Of a DNA stretch of 48,801 nt, positions 31,088 through 39,657 are shown in pieces. Source of the DNA: Deltaproteobacteria bacterium UBA1386. Lineage in GTDB: Bacteria > Desulfobacterota > Syntrophorhabdia > Syntrophorhabdales > Syntrophorhabdaceae. A program made the position numbers and the translations under genes. The stretch covers positions 1-48,801 of the forward strand of contig DBQU01000112.1 in assembly GCA_002305765.1 (NCBI GenBank). The letters run 5' to 3'. The stretch's first letter is position 1, and every line of letters begins with the position of its first letter. The notes under the pieces were generated by a model. The model saw only the letters and a program-made list of their open reading frames with translations. It ran no database searches and was not told the origin of the DNA.

Positions 31088-31726
31088 ATGCCCAAGCTCA
31101 ACGTGGCGCCCACGAAATCGAACCTCCTGGGACTCCAGCGGCAACTCGAGTTCGCCGAGGAGGGGTATGATCTCCTGGAGCAGAAGCGGCAGATCCTGAT
31201 CTTCGAGCTCATGAGCCGGCTTGCCCGGGCCGAGGAGGCGGAGAGACGGGTCGGCGATGCCGTCGGACACGCCTTCGCGGCGCTCAGGGAAGCCACGCTC
31301 GATATCGGGGCCCGCGTGCTCGAGGAGGCCGCCTTTGCGGTGTCAATGCGCCACGAGGTGTCGTTGTCGGACGACCGCCTCATGGGAATGGGGATACCGA
31401 AGATAACGCTGCAGGAGGACCCCATGGGTGTCCGCTTCGGCGTCGGGGGCACATCGTCCAATACGGACGTCGCCATGAGTCGCTTTGTCGACCTCCTTCC
31501 GTCACTTGCCGAACTTGCGGAACTCGTCAACGCCGTGATGCGCCTGGCCAGGGAACTGCGCAGGACCCAGCGGCGCTGCAACGCCCTGTCCAAGATCTTC
31601 ATCCCCCAGTACCGGGAGACCATCGATTACATCATGGGTTCCCTGGAGGAGCGTGAAAGGGAGTCCCTGATCATCCTGAAGATGATAAGGGACAGGCTCG
31701 GAGAAGAAGCGGGGGAGAGAGGGTAG
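31088..31726 (+). CDS. atpD: V/A-type ATPase shaft subunit D
   Basis: 212-residue central shaft subunit, two long antiparallel helices at the N and C termini with a short central domain. The N-terminal NVAPTKSNLLGLQRQLEFA and the C-terminal RRCNALSKIFIPQYRETI are the strongest family signatures. It is the last gene of the operon, seven bases after B. It converges with the DUF748 gene, with only 37 bases between them and no clear terminator. Confidence 0.94.
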   Translation: MPKLNVAPTKSNLLGLQRQLEFAEEGYDLLEQKRQILIFELMSRLARAEEAERRVGDAVGHAFAALREATLDIGARVLEEAAFAVSMRHEVSLSDDRLMGMGIPKITLQEDPMGVRFGVGGTSSNTDVAMSRFVDLLPSLAELAELVNAVMRLARELRRTQRRCNALSKIFIPQYRETIDYIMGSLEERERESLIILKMIRDRLGEEAGERG

Positions 31727-31763
31727 CGCCTGCGGTACACATGGGGCACAGACCCGGTCTTCC

Positions 31764-34748
31764 CTATTTCAGCTTGAACTCCACGCGGCTATTCTTCAGC
31801 TTGCCGTTTTTCTCCGGGGCGAGGGATTCGGGGTCGACGATGAAGAGGCGTCCCGCCTCGACCTGTCCGGACCTCGCCAGCGCCTGCATCACCCTGGCGG
31901 ACCGTCTCCGGGCGAGGGCGTGGAGATCTTCCTCCTTTATCGTGGTGTTTGTCAGCATGAGCTTCTCCATCTCTTCGACGGGCAGCGATTTCTGCAGGCC
32001 TATCATGTTCCTTGGTTTCGGGAATTTCTCCGCCTTGTAGGCAAGCCTGAGGTATTTCTCGTACTCTCCCGGTTCGACTTTCACGTCGTCGACGTCAATA
32101 TCCGCCGTGCTCTTCTTCATGAGGTCCTTGAGCTTCTGCGTCTTGACCTTTCTCTCAATGAGATACCGTTTCAATCCCTCGCGGTCCTGTTCGGGATCGA
32201 CGTACCCCTCGATGTCCACCTTGAGGGATGGTTTGTCGGCAAGGGCCTTGCTGAGGGTGTCTATTTTTTTCAGGCCCGATTCGTTCAGTGTCGCGCGCCC
32301 GTAATCGAATTCAATGTAACCCAATTCCTCGCCGCTGCCGAAAAGGGCGCCGATAAGCGCGAAGGGCGCCGTTGCCGCCTTGGTCAGGAGATTGACGATG
32401 ATCTTGATAATGATGCGGCCGACGCTGAACTCGGGATCGTCAAGACTACCGGTGACGGGAAGGTCGAGCTTGATCTGTCCGCTTCGGTCCTTGAGAAGGG
32501 CGATGGCCAGCTTGACGGGCAGCTTCGTGGCGTCCGGGGATTCCACCCTCTCGCCGAGGGTCAGCTGGTCTATGAAGACGGTGTTTGTCGAATCGATCTT
32601 TCTCTTTTCTATCAGATACCGGACATCGAAAGAGAGTTTGCCTTTGTCGATGGTGTAACCTGCGTACTTGCCCGAATAGGGCGTGGCAGGCGTGAGGTCC
32701 ATGTCCCTGAATCTTGCCTTGAGATCCACATAGAGGTTCTTGCTCAAGGGATTTATCTTTCCCGTGATCTCGAGGGGGGCAGAATTGTCGAGGGTCCCCC
32801 TCAACTCGACATCGGCGGCGGTGTTCAGCTGAGACGAAAGACCGGAGATCCTTCCGGCTATCCGGCCGAGTGTTGTCGAGAAGACGGGACGTACTGACTG
32901 GTCATGAAAACGTATGGTGCCGCCCTGAAGAGTGACGGTGTCGATCCGCACGGGAACGGGTTCATCGGTATCGGAGGATGGCCTGCCCCCGGCAGGGGAA
33001 GGAGCCGCACGCCCCTTCTCCACGGCCGTCGTTTTGTTGTCGGTCGTTCCGATGCGGCCGTCCGCCTCCGCATCATCCTTGACGATCGTCTGCTGGAGGT
33101 TCAGCGTCCCGTCGGGTCTGACAGCAATATTGGCGTAAAAGTCGGTGAGCGATACTCCTTTTGCGGTAACCCGGGTAGGGTTGTATCCGAATTCGACGTT
33201 TCGGATGTGGAAAGACTTCAGCTTGAGCAGACTCTCCGCCGTCTCCTTGTCGACGGATGAGAGGCCCGAGACGGACATGCTTCCTGTGTAATGCACGGAA
33301 GGCCCCTTCTTTGGCGCCTGTGTTACTACGAGGTCTCCACTCGCGCCCGCCGCACCGCTCATCACCGATACCCTGACCCTGTCGGTGAAATAGGGTTGAA
33401 AGGGGCGGATATCAATGCCCTTGAGGTCCACCTTCGCCTTTAAGGAGAACGGGTCCAATGCCACCGTCCCTTCCAGTTTCACGGCCCCTTTCCTGTTGAC
33501 GACGAGAGATGTGGAGAACGCACCGGGAGAGCCCTCGGTGAGCGAGATCTTCTGACCCTTCAGGTCCAGCTTCTCGACGGTTACCTTCGCCGGATCCTTG
33601 AGAGAATGGTCGGTAAAGAGAACCTTTCCTCCCGTGAGCTCGACACTATCGACGATGAACTGAAAAGGACCGCCGTCGGCTTTCTTCCCGGCCCTAGCTG
33701 TCTTTCCCGTGTTGCCGTTGCTTTTCTGCTTCTCCTTCATTTCCGGTACAAGGGCCACGATATTCAGCGCGCCGTTCCGGTCACGATCGAGGGTGAACTC
33801 AGGGGATTCGATGGAGACCTTCGAGAGTTCCATCTTTCCGGCAAGGGGCTCGATCGACGCGACGGCGACCCTTAAGGCCGGAAGACTCACGACCGTTTTG
33901 CCCTTCTCATCGTTGACGACGAGCTTTGACACCGTCATATCACCCTTGAGGGCGAGAAGAGGAACTTTATCCTTGAATTGCCTGAAGGCTGCCTCTATTC
34001 TGATATCGAGATAGCCTGAGGGGACGGAGAACCGGGGTTTCACCGGGAGATAGGCAAGGTAGCGGGGAATGTCCACGTTCTCGATATTGATGTCGAAGAA
34101 CGTTTCCAGGGAGTCGGCGAAGGGCCTCGTCCTTCCCGTGATAACGTAAGGGTCGTCATTCAGCTTGAATGAAAGTGTGGGACGGACATCTCTTTCAACG
34201 TGCCTGGGGGCGTTGGACAAGAGGGGGACGCTGAGATTGAATTCCCTCAGGGTGTGTTTCTTCTTTACCGGCGTGTCAAGGAGATCGGCGCTGCCGTTCT
34301 GGATCGCTATATCGCGAAGCGAAAAGGTGATGCCATCCTTTTCCCCCGTGGTTTCCCCGGCGGGAGTCCCTTTCTTCTCGAGAAGATCGGAGAAGTTGTA
34401 TGATCCGTCATCGTAGCGGGTTATGTTTACGTGAGGATTTCTGAGCGAGAGGTGACCGAGGGTTATGACGCCGGTGACAGCGGAAAGACCGATCCTGGCC
34501 CGTATCTCGTCGACACGGAAGAACGTGCCGGGACCGGAGCGCTCGCTAACGGTAATGTTCCGGAAACGAACACCCAGCGTGTAAGGGTTGACGCTGATCT
34601 TGCCGATGGATACCGTCCTACCAAGACTGGCGGAAAGCTTCTTGATGAGGACCGATTTCAGGACCGGCGGAGCGACAAAGAAACCCGTGACAGTAAAAAG
34701 GGCGACGGCGATGAGGAGCCATAAAAGGATCTTTCTTAGCCTTGTCAT
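31764..34748 (-). CDS. DUF748/AsmA-like envelope protein
   Basis: 994-residue protein anchored by one N-terminal membrane helix (residues 5-27, LLWLLIAVALFTVTGFF), with the rest predicted in the periplasm as long beta-rich repeats. The N-terminal VLIKKLSASLGRTVSIGKI and NPYTLGVRFRN resemble the start of AsmA/DUF748 proteins, now considered relatives of bridge-like lipid-transfer proteins. A segment near residues 830-900 (SLKVDIEGYVDPEQDREGL) recalls a degenerate OmpA-like fold seen at the end of this family. It likely helps outer-membrane lipid handling, but this is family-level inference. Transcribed alone from the region before the radical SAM gene. Confidence 0.78.
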   Translation of the reverse strand: MTRLRKILLWLLIAVALFTVTGFFVAPPVLKSVLIKKLSASLGRTVSIGKISVNPYTLGVRFRNITVSERSGPGTFFRVDEIRARIGLSAVTGVITLGHLSLRNPHVNITRYDDGSYNFSDLLEKKGTPAGETTGEKDGITFSLRDIAIQNGSADLLDTPVKKKHTLREFNLSVPLLSNAPRHVERDVRPTLSFKLNDDPYVITGRTRPFADSLETFFDINIENVDIPRYLAYLPVKPRFSVPSGYLDIRIEAAFRQFKDKVPLLALKGDMTVSKLVVNDEKGKTVVSLPALRVAVASIEPLAGKMELSKVSIESPEFTLDRDRNGALNIVALVPEMKEKQKSNGNTGKTARAGKKADGGPFQFIVDSVELTGGKVLFTDHSLKDPAKVTVEKLDLKGQKISLTEGSPGAFSTSLVVNRKGAVKLEGTVALDPFSLKAKVDLKGIDIRPFQPYFTDRVRVSVMSGAAGASGDLVVTQAPKKGPSVHYTGSMSVSGLSSVDKETAESLLKLKSFHIRNVEFGYNPTRVTAKGVSLTDFYANIAVRPDGTLNLQQTIVKDDAEADGRIGTTDNKTTAVEKGRAAPSPAGGRPSSDTDEPVPVRIDTVTLQGGTIRFHDQSVRPVFSTTLGRIAGRISGLSSQLNTAADVELRGTLDNSAPLEITGKINPLSKNLYVDLKARFRDMDLTPATPYSGKYAGYTIDKGKLSFDVRYLIEKRKIDSTNTVFIDQLTLGERVESPDATKLPVKLAIALLKDRSGQIKLDLPVTGSLDDPEFSVGRIIIKIIVNLLTKAATAPFALIGALFGSGEELGYIEFDYGRATLNESGLKKIDTLSKALADKPSLKVDIEGYVDPEQDREGLKRYLIERKVKTQKLKDLMKKSTADIDVDDVKVEPGEYEKYLRLAYKAEKFPKPRNMIGLQKSLPVEEMEKLMLTNTTIKEEDLHALARRRSARVMQALARSGQVEAGRLFIVDPESLAPEKNGKLKNSRVEFKLK

Positions 34749-34864
34749 CCGACATTCTCCTTTCCCCTTCCTTGCAAATACATACCATCCCGCGGGTGGG
34801 ATCGCTACCTCTTTTTCCCACTACTTTCCGGGTCACGTGCGCGTCTTCCACGCTCGACGCGCAG

Positions 34865-34899
34865 GACGCGGGAAACTCGTCCGTCACCGTTCCCGCGTC
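34865..34899. repeat. 10-bp perfect inverted repeat in a divergent gap
   Basis: GACGCGGGAA (34865-34874) and TTCCCGCGTC (34890-34899) are separated by 15 bases, in the short region between the divergent DUF748 and radical SAM genes. There is no T-tract on either side. A TATACA/TACAAT hexamer follows at 34907-34913. It could be an operator or part of a hairpin; I cannot choose. Confidence 0.45.
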
Positions 34900-34976
34900 T
34901 GAAGTCATATACAATGGCTGAAAAAGGAAGATCCACCAAGACTCTGAACGTTCAAGCGGTTCCAGCCGTTGTTTCG

Positions 34977-34985
34977 TGCTATACT
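34977..34985 (+). promoter_or_regulatory. Extended -10 element next to a GTG start
   Basis: TGC-TATACT fits an extended -10 promoter. The expected start of transcription, six to eight bases downstream, falls on or next to the GTG at 34992, so the message could be leaderless. The -35 region carries the TTCAAGCGG repeat rather than a consensus hexamer. Confidence 0.45.
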
Positions 34986-34991
34986 GGCGTC

Positions 34992-36593
34992 GTGAAGGTC
35001 CTTCTCGTCCAGCCGCCCATCGAGGACTTCTACGATACGTCCATCAGGACCTATCCGCTGGGACTTTCTTACATTGCCGCAAGGGTGCGGGACATATGCG
35101 ATGTGGCCATCCTTGATTGCAGGACGGGTTTTGGCCCGCGGCACCCCGAAGATGAGGGATTCCCGGAGCTTGCGCCGTACTACCGCGATGACAGGCAGAC
35201 GCCTTTTTCGTTGTTCAGACGGTACGCCCGTTACGGGATGGCCGGTCGTGAGATAGAAGCCGCCATCCGGGAGGCTCGTCCCGATGTCGTGGCGATAGCA
35301 TCTTCTATCACCGCCTATTCGCGAGAGGCCCGGAAGGTCGCCGCCATCGCGAAGGGAGTGGATGATGGGATTATCACCGTGATGGGCGGGACCCACGCGA
35401 CCCTCTTCCCCGGGCAACTCCTCGGTGGAGGTAATGTCGATTACGTCGTTCGCGGCGAAGGGGAGACGCCTTTTTTCGAATTGACCGTCGCCCTTGCTTC
35501 GGGGAATGCCGGCAGTATGACCTCCATCCCGGGACTCTCCTTTCACCGCTGCGGGTCCCTTCATATCGGGGGCACTCATATCGAGGATGACATCGACCTC
35601 ATTCCGGCGCGCGATCTTCTTCCCGTCGAGAGGTATCGCATTGGCAAGAGGCCGTACACCTTTCTCCTCACGTCGAGAGGGTGCCCCTTCGGGTGTTCCT
35701 TCTGCGGCAAGCCTCCCGTTCCCTACCGCCGCCGGGCCCTTCAGTCCATCGAGAAGGAACTTTCCGGCATTGAGAGGCTGGGGATAACCTCCATAGATTT
35801 CGAGGACGACATGCTCAACCTCGACATCCCCTTCTTCCACCGTGTCCTTGACCTCGTGAAGGGGAGAGGGTTCGTCCTTTCCGCCATGAACGGTCTCTAC
35901 AGCCACACCCTCGATACGGCCACACTGACGAAGATGCGCGACGCCGGTTTCTCGCGTCTCAACTTCTCCCTCGTCGATACCTCGCCGACAGTCCACAGCA
36001 CGCAGCGAAGGAGGTATCCGGCGAACTTCCTCGGCCTTCTCGACTGGCTGGAGTCTTCGGACTTTCTCGTGGAAACCCATTTCATCATCGGCCTTCCGGG
36101 CCAGACACCGCGAGAGATCATAGACACGATGACCTTTCTCGCGGGAAAGAGGATGCTGCCCGGCCCGAGCGTCTATTACCCCGCCCCGGGCAGCCCGCTG
36201 TTTGACGACATCCGCGGGGGAGAGGCCTCACATTTCTTCCCGATGACGCGCTCGAGCGTCATGTTTCAGGCGAATCCCCTCTTCCCGCGGGAGACGACGT
36301 TCACCTTCATGAAGCTCCTGAGGTTCATGAACGTCGTCAAGGCCCTCATCGACGCGAACCCCGGAGCTTCCGCCCTTGTCGACCTGGCCCACGCAGACCG
36401 GCTGAAGAAGAACCCCCGGGACCTTCACATATTCACCTCCCTTCTAAGGGAGAGGCGCTTTCTCTGGTTCGACACCCGGGGCAACGACTATGTCGAAGAG
36501 CCGCAGGACCATGCCCTCGTGGCCGCCTTCTTTGGAGCCCTGGAGGGAATGACCATCAAGGGATTTCGCACATCGAACACCGTGAGGGCCTGA
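34992..36593 (+). CDS. B12-binding-domain radical SAM enzyme
   Basis: 533-residue radical S-adenosylmethionine enzyme with an N-terminal cobalamin-binding domain (MKVLLVQPPIEDFY to about residue 150, with GGTHATLFPG and VRGEGETPF) and a radical SAM core with cluster motif C-x3-C-x2-C in RGCPFGCSFCGKP near residue 234. The layout matches class B methyltransferases and related uncharacterised enzymes; the substrate is unknown. The GTG at 34992 starts the B12 domain at its usual first strand; the frame also has an ATG at 34914 that would add 26 residues of atypical sequence. No partner genes that would show a pathway are present; an anion transporter follows. Confidence 0.85.
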   Translation: MKVLLVQPPIEDFYDTSIRTYPLGLSYIAARVRDICDVAILDCRTGFGPRHPEDEGFPELAPYYRDDRQTPFSLFRRYARYGMAGREIEAAIREARPDVVAIASSITAYSREARKVAAIAKGVDDGIITVMGGTHATLFPGQLLGGGNVDYVVRGEGETPFFELTVALASGNAGSMTSIPGLSFHRCGSLHIGGTHIEDDIDLIPARDLLPVERYRIGKRPYTFLLTSRGCPFGCSFCGKPPVPYRRRALQSIEKELSGIERLGITSIDFEDDMLNLDIPFFHRVLDLVKGRGFVLSAMNGLYSHTLDTATLTKMRDAGFSRLNFSLVDTSPTVHSTQRRRYPANFLGLLDWLESSDFLVETHFIIGLPGQTPREIIDTMTFLAGKRMLPGPSVYYPAPGSPLFDDIRGGEASHFFPMTRSSVMFQANPLFPRETTFTFMKLLRFMNVVKALIDANPGASALVDLAHADRLKKNPRDLHIFTSLLRERRFLWFDTRGNDYVEEPQDHALVAAFFGALEGMTIKGFRTSNTVRA

Positions 36594-36679
36594 CGGGGCG
36601 GCCGGGGCCGACAAAAGGCCTGCACGGCGATCGAAAATGTGGTATCCTAACCCCTTACATCCTGTCGAAAGGAACGCCT

Positions 36680-38083
36680 GTGCGGTATCGGAAGGTTCTG
36701 GGTACACTGGTCTTCGTCGTTTGCGCGCTGGTTCTGGCCCTTGTTCGACCTTTCACCGGGTTGTCGGGAGAGGGACATTACGTCTGTTCGACGATTTTCA
36801 TGGCCCTCGGCCTGTGGATCTTCAGACCGGGAGGTGTGCCTTACCTTGCAGGATCGGCCGTCCTCATCGCCGGTTCGGTGCTCTTCGGCGTGCCCCTCGG
36901 GGTCGTGACGAGCGGTTTCACAAGTTCGGGCGTCTGGGTGCTCATCCCGGCCCTCTATCTCGGCTACGCCCTGGCGAAAACAGGCCTCGGCAAGCGGATC
37001 GCCTACTTTGTGCTGAAGATCTTTCGACCGGGTTATTTCACCATCGTCCTGTCCTGGTTCATCATCGGGCTCGTTCTCTCCGCGCTTACACCGTCGATAA
37101 CGGTGCGTCTTTCCGTCGTTATGCCCATCGCCATGAACCTCGTCGAGGGGTGCGGGTTGAAGGACAGGTCCCGGGGCTCAGCCCTCATCTGTCTTGCCGC
37201 CTGGGGAGGGGCCGTTCTGCCGGGTACGGGGTGGTTGACGGGGTCCTTGTGGGGGCCTTTCATGATGGGATTCCTTCCCCCGGCCATGAAGCAGTTCGCC
37301 ACCTTTGACAACTGGTTCCGGATCATGTCCGTGCCATGGCTCATCGCCGGCGTTTTCTTCGTCGGTCTCGTGTATCTCCTTCTGAAGCCGAAGGCCCCCC
37401 TGGGGGTAGCGAGGGAATCTTTCCACGAGGCATACCGTGCCCTCGGCAGGATCAGCGCACGGGAGATCGTTACCGCCGCTATCCTCACGGGCGCCCTCGC
37501 CCTCTTTGCCACCGAGAGATATCACCACATTCCCACGGCGGCGTGCGCGATGATGGCTGTCCTGGCGCTCGTTCTCTTCGGCATCATAACCGCGGAGGAT
37601 ATCGGGAAGGGAGCCAACTGGGATGTCATCATATTCTTCGGTGCCGTTGTTTCCCTCTCAGGCATCTTCGCGCACTCGGGCATATCCGCGTGGATACGAC
37701 CCTTCATAGAGCCGGGAATACTGTCCCTGGCGCGGACGCCGCTTACCTTCCTGATCGCGGTCACGGTGGGGTTCTGGTTGATCCGTTTCGTCGACGTTCC
37801 CTGGGGGTTCTCGACGATCGCGCTCACCTCCTCCCTGTTCATCCCCCTCTTCGAGGATTACGGTCTCCATCCCGTGCTTGTGAGCGTCGCCGCCATAGCC
37901 GGAGGGAACAGTTTTTTCCTGGCCTACACGCAGCCTTTCATCATGGTGAGCGACGCGATCACCGGGCAGAGGGCCTGGAGTTCCCGCCACGTGGCCCTTG
38001 CCGGCGGCCTGTACGCTGTGTCCATCATCGCCGCCATGCTCCTCAGCTCCTCCTACTGGAAGGCGATCCACGTTATCCCCTGA
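36680..38083 (+). CDS. SLC13/DASS-family anion transporter
   Basis: 467-residue inner-membrane carrier with about 11-12 hydrophobic segments. It resembles sodium-coupled di- and tricarboxylate or sulfate transporters: the paired SNT-like motifs are seen as ALTPSITVRLSVVMPI (near 135-150) and, in the second repeat, VDVPWGFSTIALTSSLF (near 370-390). It starts at a GTG with AAAGGAA upstream. The substrate cannot be read from sequence; dicarboxylates or sulfate are both reasonable for an anaerobe. It is followed by an alpha/beta hydrolase. Confidence 0.82.
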   Translation: MRYRKVLGTLVFVVCALVLALVRPFTGLSGEGHYVCSTIFMALGLWIFRPGGVPYLAGSAVLIAGSVLFGVPLGVVTSGFTSSGVWVLIPALYLGYALAKTGLGKRIAYFVLKIFRPGYFTIVLSWFIIGLVLSALTPSITVRLSVVMPIAMNLVEGCGLKDRSRGSALICLAAWGGAVLPGTGWLTGSLWGPFMMGFLPPAMKQFATFDNWFRIMSVPWLIAGVFFVGLVYLLLKPKAPLGVARESFHEAYRALGRISAREIVTAAILTGALALFATERYHHIPTAACAMMAVLALVLFGIITAEDIGKGANWDVIIFFGAVVSLSGIFAHSGISAWIRPFIEPGILSLARTPLTFLIAVTVGFWLIRFVDVPWGFSTIALTSSLFIPLFEDYGLHPVLVSVAAIAGGNSFFLAYTQPFIMVSDAITGQRAWSSRHVALAGGLYAVSIIAAMLLSSSYWKAIHVIP

Positions 38084-38116
38084 CGTTCCTGCCTTATTCC
38101 CCTCGAATCCCTTATG

Positions 38117-38125
38117 TGATATAGT
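38117..38125 (+). promoter_or_regulatory. Possible extended -10 element of the hydrolase gene
   Basis: TGA-TATAGT lies in the 66-base gap before the hydrolase, with an AGGAGGGAGG ribosome site following at about 38137-38147. No -35 consensus is seen. Confidence 0.35.
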
Positions 38126-38149
38126 TCTTCGGATACAGGAGGGAGGACA

Positions 38150-38848
38150 TTGGGAGACCTGCAGCCACGTTCGGAGACACGGATAAGGATCCCCGTTGAC
38201 GGGGAGCGCTCGACCTCGGGGGTTCTCCTTACGCCCGGCGCGGGAGGGAAGCGGACGGTCGTCATCGTGGCCCACGGCGCGGGGAACGACATGAACACGC
38301 CGCTTATCACCTCCTTCGCCGAGGGGCTTTGTGCCGCCGGCTATCCGGCCCTGAGGTTCAATTTCCTCTACAAGGAAGAGGGAAGGAGTGCGCCGGACCG
38401 CCAGGAGGTCCTCGTCAGGACGTGGGGGGCGGTATTTGCCCATGCCCGGCAGCTCCTCGCCGGAAAGGTCGATTCCTGGGTGGCCGCGGGCAAATCCATG
38501 GGGGGCAGGGTGGCCTCGCAGATGGTCGCGGAGGGACTCCTGCCGGTAGACGGGCTTATCTTTCTCGGGTACCCGCTCCATCCGGCGAACGACATGGGGC
38601 GGCTGAGGGATTCGCACCTCTACATGATCGAGGTTCCCATGCTTTTTTTCGCGGGGACGAGAGACCCCCTGTGCAGCCTGCCCCTTCTCAAAGGGGTTCT
38701 CGAACGGCTCAGGGCACCCCGGGAGATTCTTACCATTGAGGGGGGAGACCATTCCTTCCATGTCCCGAAGTCCCTCCACAGGCAGGAAGAGGAGATCTTC
38801 GCCGAGATCACCGCAACGGCGGTGGAATGGATCGGTCGTCTGAAGTGA
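38150..38848 (+). CDS. Alpha/beta hydrolase (KANL3/Tex30-like)
   Basis: 232-residue cytoplasmic alpha/beta hydrolase. The nucleophile elbow GKSMGGR puts Ser near residue 116. The acid is probably Asp in AGTRDPL and the catalytic His is in GGDHSFHV. The N-terminal VVIVAHGAGNDMNTP supplies the oxyanion region. This combination fits the KANL3/Tex30 and dienelactone-hydrolase-like group; the natural ester or lipid substrate is unknown. The start is a TTG, supported by a very strong AGGAGGGAGG immediately upstream and no in-frame ATG nearby. Confidence 0.8.
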   Translation: MGDLQPRSETRIRIPVDGERSTSGVLLTPGAGGKRTVVIVAHGAGNDMNTPLITSFAEGLCAAGYPALRFNFLYKEEGRSAPDRQEVLVRTWGAVFAHARQLLAGKVDSWVAAGKSMGGRVASQMVAEGLLPVDGLIFLGYPLHPANDMGRLRDSHLYMIEVPMLFFAGTRDPLCSLPLLKGVLERLRAPREILTIEGGDHSFHVPKSLHRQEEEIFAEITATAVEWIGRLK

Positions 38849-38880
38849 GGAGGATGATCACCGTCTCTCCCGGAGGTCCG

Positions 38881-39633
38881 TTAGTGGCCCGGAGCTCGCT
38901 CGAGAATGACGGGAATGACAAGCCTCTTTCCCTGGCGTATGATGGTGAGCTTCGCCGTTGCCCCCTCGCCCAGATCGCCTATTGACCGGGCGAAGTCGGC
39001 GGCCTTCCCTGCAGGCTGCCCGTTCAATTCGATGATAAGGTCCTGCACGTTGAGACCTGCCCTGTCGGCGGGGCCCCCGGCTGCAACCTCTGCCACCGCG
39101 ACGCCGGCGCCGGGATTTGCGCCGAAAAACCGCGAGAGCATGTCTGAATCTCCGTCGGGACCTCCTTTCTGGTCCGCGACGATGGCAACGCCCAGCCAGC
39201 CGGTGGCGGCAGGGGGCGGGAGCGAGGACGTCTGAGGTCTCTCCGGCGAGGCCACGGAGGGCATCGGGGCTTGGGTTGTCTTCTCGTCGACCTTGCTTCC
39301 GGGGTAGATCTTCGCCCTGAGGCCCACCACCGGCCGGGTCGCGCTGTCCGCCATTTCGGCCGTCACCGTTGTCCCGCTGACGGTCCTGACGCGCCAGATA
39401 CCCACGGGAAGCTCGACGCCCGTCGAGGTAGTGTACAATAACTCCACTCTGTCGCCTGGCTCGATGGCGCCTTTGGACGCCACGATGATCTCTATATTCG
39501 TTCCATGTACGGCCGCCACCTGTCCCCCTAACGGTGCCGCGGCCTGAAGGTTTGCCACAAAGGAGACTGCCGCCAGCAGCACAAGGGCTGCTGCAGCTGT
39601 GATGCCGCCTGTGCTGAACGAACGTGCTTTCAT
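38881..39633 (-). CDS. Exported PDZ-domain protein
   Basis: 250-residue protein with a signal peptide (residues 1-31, ending LQAAA), a small beta domain (about 35-110, including IEPGDRVELLYTT), a proline-rich linker, and a C-terminal PDZ domain (about 140-248; VAEVAAGGPADRAGLNVQDLI and GEGATAKLTIIRQG). There is no protease domain, so it is probably an adaptor or scaffold in the periplasm. GGAGGAA precedes the ATG. It lies 24 bases downstream of the large mosaic protein on the same strand, and the two are likely co-transcribed and may work together at the cell envelope. Confidence 0.82.
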   Translation of the reverse strand: MKARSFSTGGITAAAALVLLAAVSFVANLQAAAPLGGQVAAVHGTNIEIIVASKGAIEPGDRVELLYTTSTGVELPVGIWRVRTVSGTTVTAEMADSATRPVVGLRAKIYPGSKVDEKTTQAPMPSVASPERPQTSSLPPPAATGWLGVAIVADQKGGPDGDSDMLSRFFGANPGAGVAVAEVAAGGPADRAGLNVQDLIIELNGQPAGKAADFARSIGDLGEGATAKLTIIRQGKRLVIPVILERAPGH

Positions 39634-39657
39634 TGGTTCCTCCTGTATTGCCTGGCG

